The notes below the pieces were generated by a model. The model worked only from the letters and a program-made list of their open reading frames with translations, made no database searches and had not been told where the DNA came from. From Corynebacterium confusum (GTDB lineage Bacteria > Actinomycetota > Actinomycetes > Mycobacteriales > Mycobacteriaceae): DNA of 64,000 nt. Positions 62,627-64,000 of the stretch are shown in pieces (positions within the stretch are counted from its first letter, which is position 1; each line of letters begins with the position of its first letter). The translations under genes and the position numbers were made by a program. Location: contig NZ_CP047202.1 of the NCBI RefSeq assembly GCF_030408715.1, forward strand, positions 558,001 through 622,000, in the 5' to 3' direction.

Positions 62627-63523
62627 ATGTCCAAACTAGGAGCCCTACTCGCGCCCGGGGCCGTGGAGCTGGACGCACCTGCCGCGGACTGGCGCGCCGC
62701 GATCACCCGCGCCGGCCGCCTGCTGGAGGCCAGCGGTTCCGCCACCGCCGACTACACGCAGGCGATGATCAAGACCGTAGAGGACAACGGGCCCTATATC
62801 CTCGTCGCCCCGGGCTTCGCCTTCGCCCACGCACGGCCCTCGGAAGCGGTCCGCCACACCGCCATCAGCTGGGTGCGCCTGGCCGAGCCCGTCCGCTTCG
62901 GCCACAGCACCAACGATCCGGTCACCCTAGTCGTGGCCCTGGCCGCCCGCGACGACTTCGCCCACACCCGCGCCATGAAGGAACTGGCCCGCGTGCTCGG
63001 TGATGCCGAGAAACAAGAGCTCTTGGCCGTCGTCACCTCCGAGGGCCAGCTGCGCAACGTCCTGGACGGCTATGTGCCCACCGCCGCCGCCAACGCCATC
63101 GCCATGCGCCGCGAACGCGAGGCGCGTGAGGCCCAAGAGGCCGCTGCGGCTGCCGCAACAGGCTCGGCCGCCCCAACCACCGGCCCCGCCGCGCGCCCCG
63201 ACGGCGCCGTCGAGAGCAAGGGCAAGATACTTACCGTCTGCGGCAACGGGCTGGGCACCTCGCTGTTTTTGAAGAACACTCTGGACGGCGTGTTGGGCGA
63301 GTGGGGCTGGTCGCCGTATTTCACCGTCGAAGCCACCGACACCATCTCCGCGAAGGGGCGCGCCAGCGAGGCTGACGTCCTGCTGACCTCCGGCGAAATC
63401 GCCGCCGCCCTCGGCGATGTGGGGGTGCCGGTCTACGTCATCGACAACTTCACCTCCGCCGCGGAACTCGACCGCGCACTCCGCGAAATCTACGACATCC
63501 CCGCCGCACAGGAAGGCCGGTAG
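62627..63523 (+). CDS. Ascorbate-type PTS EIIA-EIIB fusion
   Basis: A 298-residue cytosolic protein. Residues 1-150 are an EIIA domain of the mannitol/fructose/ascorbate superfamily with active-site His in APGFAFAHARPSE. A 45-residue Ala-rich linker follows, then an EIIB domain with the phosphocysteine loop VCGNGLGTSLFLKN. It passes phosphate from HPr to the sugar carried by the EIIC encoded next. Ascorbate (Ula) specificity is by analogy with the EIIC. ATG 62627 has AAGGAG just upstream. The EIIC gene starts 7 bases after its stop. Confidence 0.9.
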   Translation: MSKLGALLAPGAVELDAPAADWRAAITRAGRLLEASGSATADYTQAMIKTVEDNGPYILVAPGFAFAHARPSEAVRHTAISWVRLAEPVRFGHSTNDPVTLVVALAARDDFAHTRAMKELARVLGDAEKQELLAVVTSEGQLRNVLDGYVPTAAANAIAMRREREAREAQEAAAAAATGSAAPTTGPAARPDGAVESKGKILTVCGNGLGTSLFLKNTLDGVLGEWGWSPYFTVEATDTISAKGRASEADVLLTSGEIAAALGDVGVPVYVIDNFTSAAELDRALREIYDIPAAQEGR

Positions 63524-63529
63524 AAGCAC

Positions 63530-64000
63530 ATGAACATCCTGGTAGACGCCGCCAACTTCGTGGTCAATGAGATCCTGGCCGTGCCGGCGTTCCTCATCGG
63601 CATCATCACCGCCATTGGGCTTAGCGCGCTGGGCCGCGGCATCGGCCAGGTGCTGGGCGGGGCGATCAAGGCCACGCTCGGCTTCCTACTCATCAACGCC
63701 GGCGCCGGGCTGGTCACCGCCTCCCTGGAGCCGCTCGGCGTGATGATCACCGGCGCCACCGGCGCGCACGGGGTGGTGCCGACCAACGAGGCCATCGCGG
63801 GCATCGCCCAGCAGCAGTTCGGCAGCCAGATCGCCTGGGTGATGATCCTGGGCTTCGTGGTCTCCCTGCTGCTGGCCCGGTTCACGCCCCTGCGGTACGT
63901 CTTCCTGACCGGCCACCACGTGCTGTTTATGGCCACCCTGCTGACGATGGTCTTCGCCCCCGCCGGCTACCCCGCCTGGGTGGTCATCGTCTTCGGCGCC
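63530..64000 (+). CDS. ulaA: Ascorbate-type PTS EIIC (UlaA/SgaT family), C-terminus cut by window edge
   Basis: The first 157 residues of a membrane permease of the UlaA/SgaT family. The N-terminus MNILVDAANFVVNEILAVPA leads into helices: FLIGIITAIGLSALGRGIGQ, LGGAIKATLGFLLINAGAGL, and HHVLFMATLLTMVFAPAG. UlaA proteins take up L-ascorbate and hand it to the EIIB. ATG 63530 has GGAAGG upstream. The reading frame is open to the edge. Specificity cannot be confirmed from this fragment. Confidence 0.88.
   Translation, partial: MNILVDAANFVVNEILAVPAFLIGIITAIGLSALGRGIGQVLGGAIKATLGFLLINAGAGLVTASLEPLGVMITGATGAHGVVPTNEAIAGIAQQQFGSQIAWVMILGFVVSLLLARFTPLRYVFLTGHHVLFMATLLTMVFAPAGYPAWVVIVFGA

Overview
The window reads as a high-GC actinobacterial chromosome, almost certainly Corynebacterium or a very close relative. 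The reasons are gene order and protein content: upp, a small XRE regulator, an M20 amidohydrolase and an LpdA-type flavoprotein; prpR facing prpDBC; pyc; accBC, a rhodanese, a Maf protein, AccE and two DtsR-type carboxyltransferases; then birA, a small membrane protein, purK and purE. This order is familiar, from memory, in corynebacteria and partly in mycobacteria. No rRNA, tRNA, CRISPR array, insertion sequence or prophage was recognised.

Layout. 1-5.9 kb: a truncated conserved protein, an EspC-like/NlpC-P60 pair, upp, a regulator, an amidohydrolase and LpdA. 5.9-11.1 kb: the 2-methylcitrate module with its divergent regulator. 11.2-24.5 kb: biotin-dependent carboxylation (pyc, accBC, accE, dtsR2, accD1), with a GNAT enzyme, a rhodanese-like protein that lacks the catalytic Cys, a Cj0069-family protein, maf and a DUF3151 protein. 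24.8-27.4 kb: three secreted proteins of one disulfide-clasped domain family. 27.4-32.7 kb: a trehalose/maltose-type ABC importer without its own ATPase, plus a TreS-like GH13 enzyme. 32.8-36.2 kb: birA, a membrane protein and purKE. 36.2-39.8 kb: an HNH/DUF222 protein, a DUF218 protein and an RNase H-fold protein. 40.0-47.1 kb: two convergent transcription units forming a ycs/kip (5-oxoprolinase) locus with an unusual biotin carboxylase-BCCP. 47.2-53.2 kb: a thermonuclease, an Nramp-superfamily carrier, a PLD-helicase and a Nudix hydrolase. 53.5-64 kb: an acetoin/butanediol reductase and carbohydrate genes (rbsRACBKD, gntK, gntP, an ascorbate-type PTS cut by the window end).

How the parts work together. 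The first half is acyl-CoA and anaplerotic metabolism: propionyl-CoA is used through the methylcitrate cycle, pyruvate is carboxylated by Pyc, and AccBC, AccD and AccE make malonyl-CoA. BirA, which biotinylates these enzymes, lies 8 kb from accD1. The second half is uptake and use of small carbon sources, each with its own regulator or recognisable operator.

The most interesting items are: (i) the secreted cassette, whose first protein is an internal duplication at a constant 211-residue offset; (ii) the 5-oxoprolinase-type locus, where a BC-BCCP protein sits beside a KipI-KipA fusion, the parts that make up urea carboxylase, and where one TTGTT-N-AACAA palindrome lies at both promoters; (iii) a rhodanese with Ser in place of the catalytic Cys; (iv) nine genes with a -10 box 7-8 bases before the start codon, indicating leaderless mRNAs.
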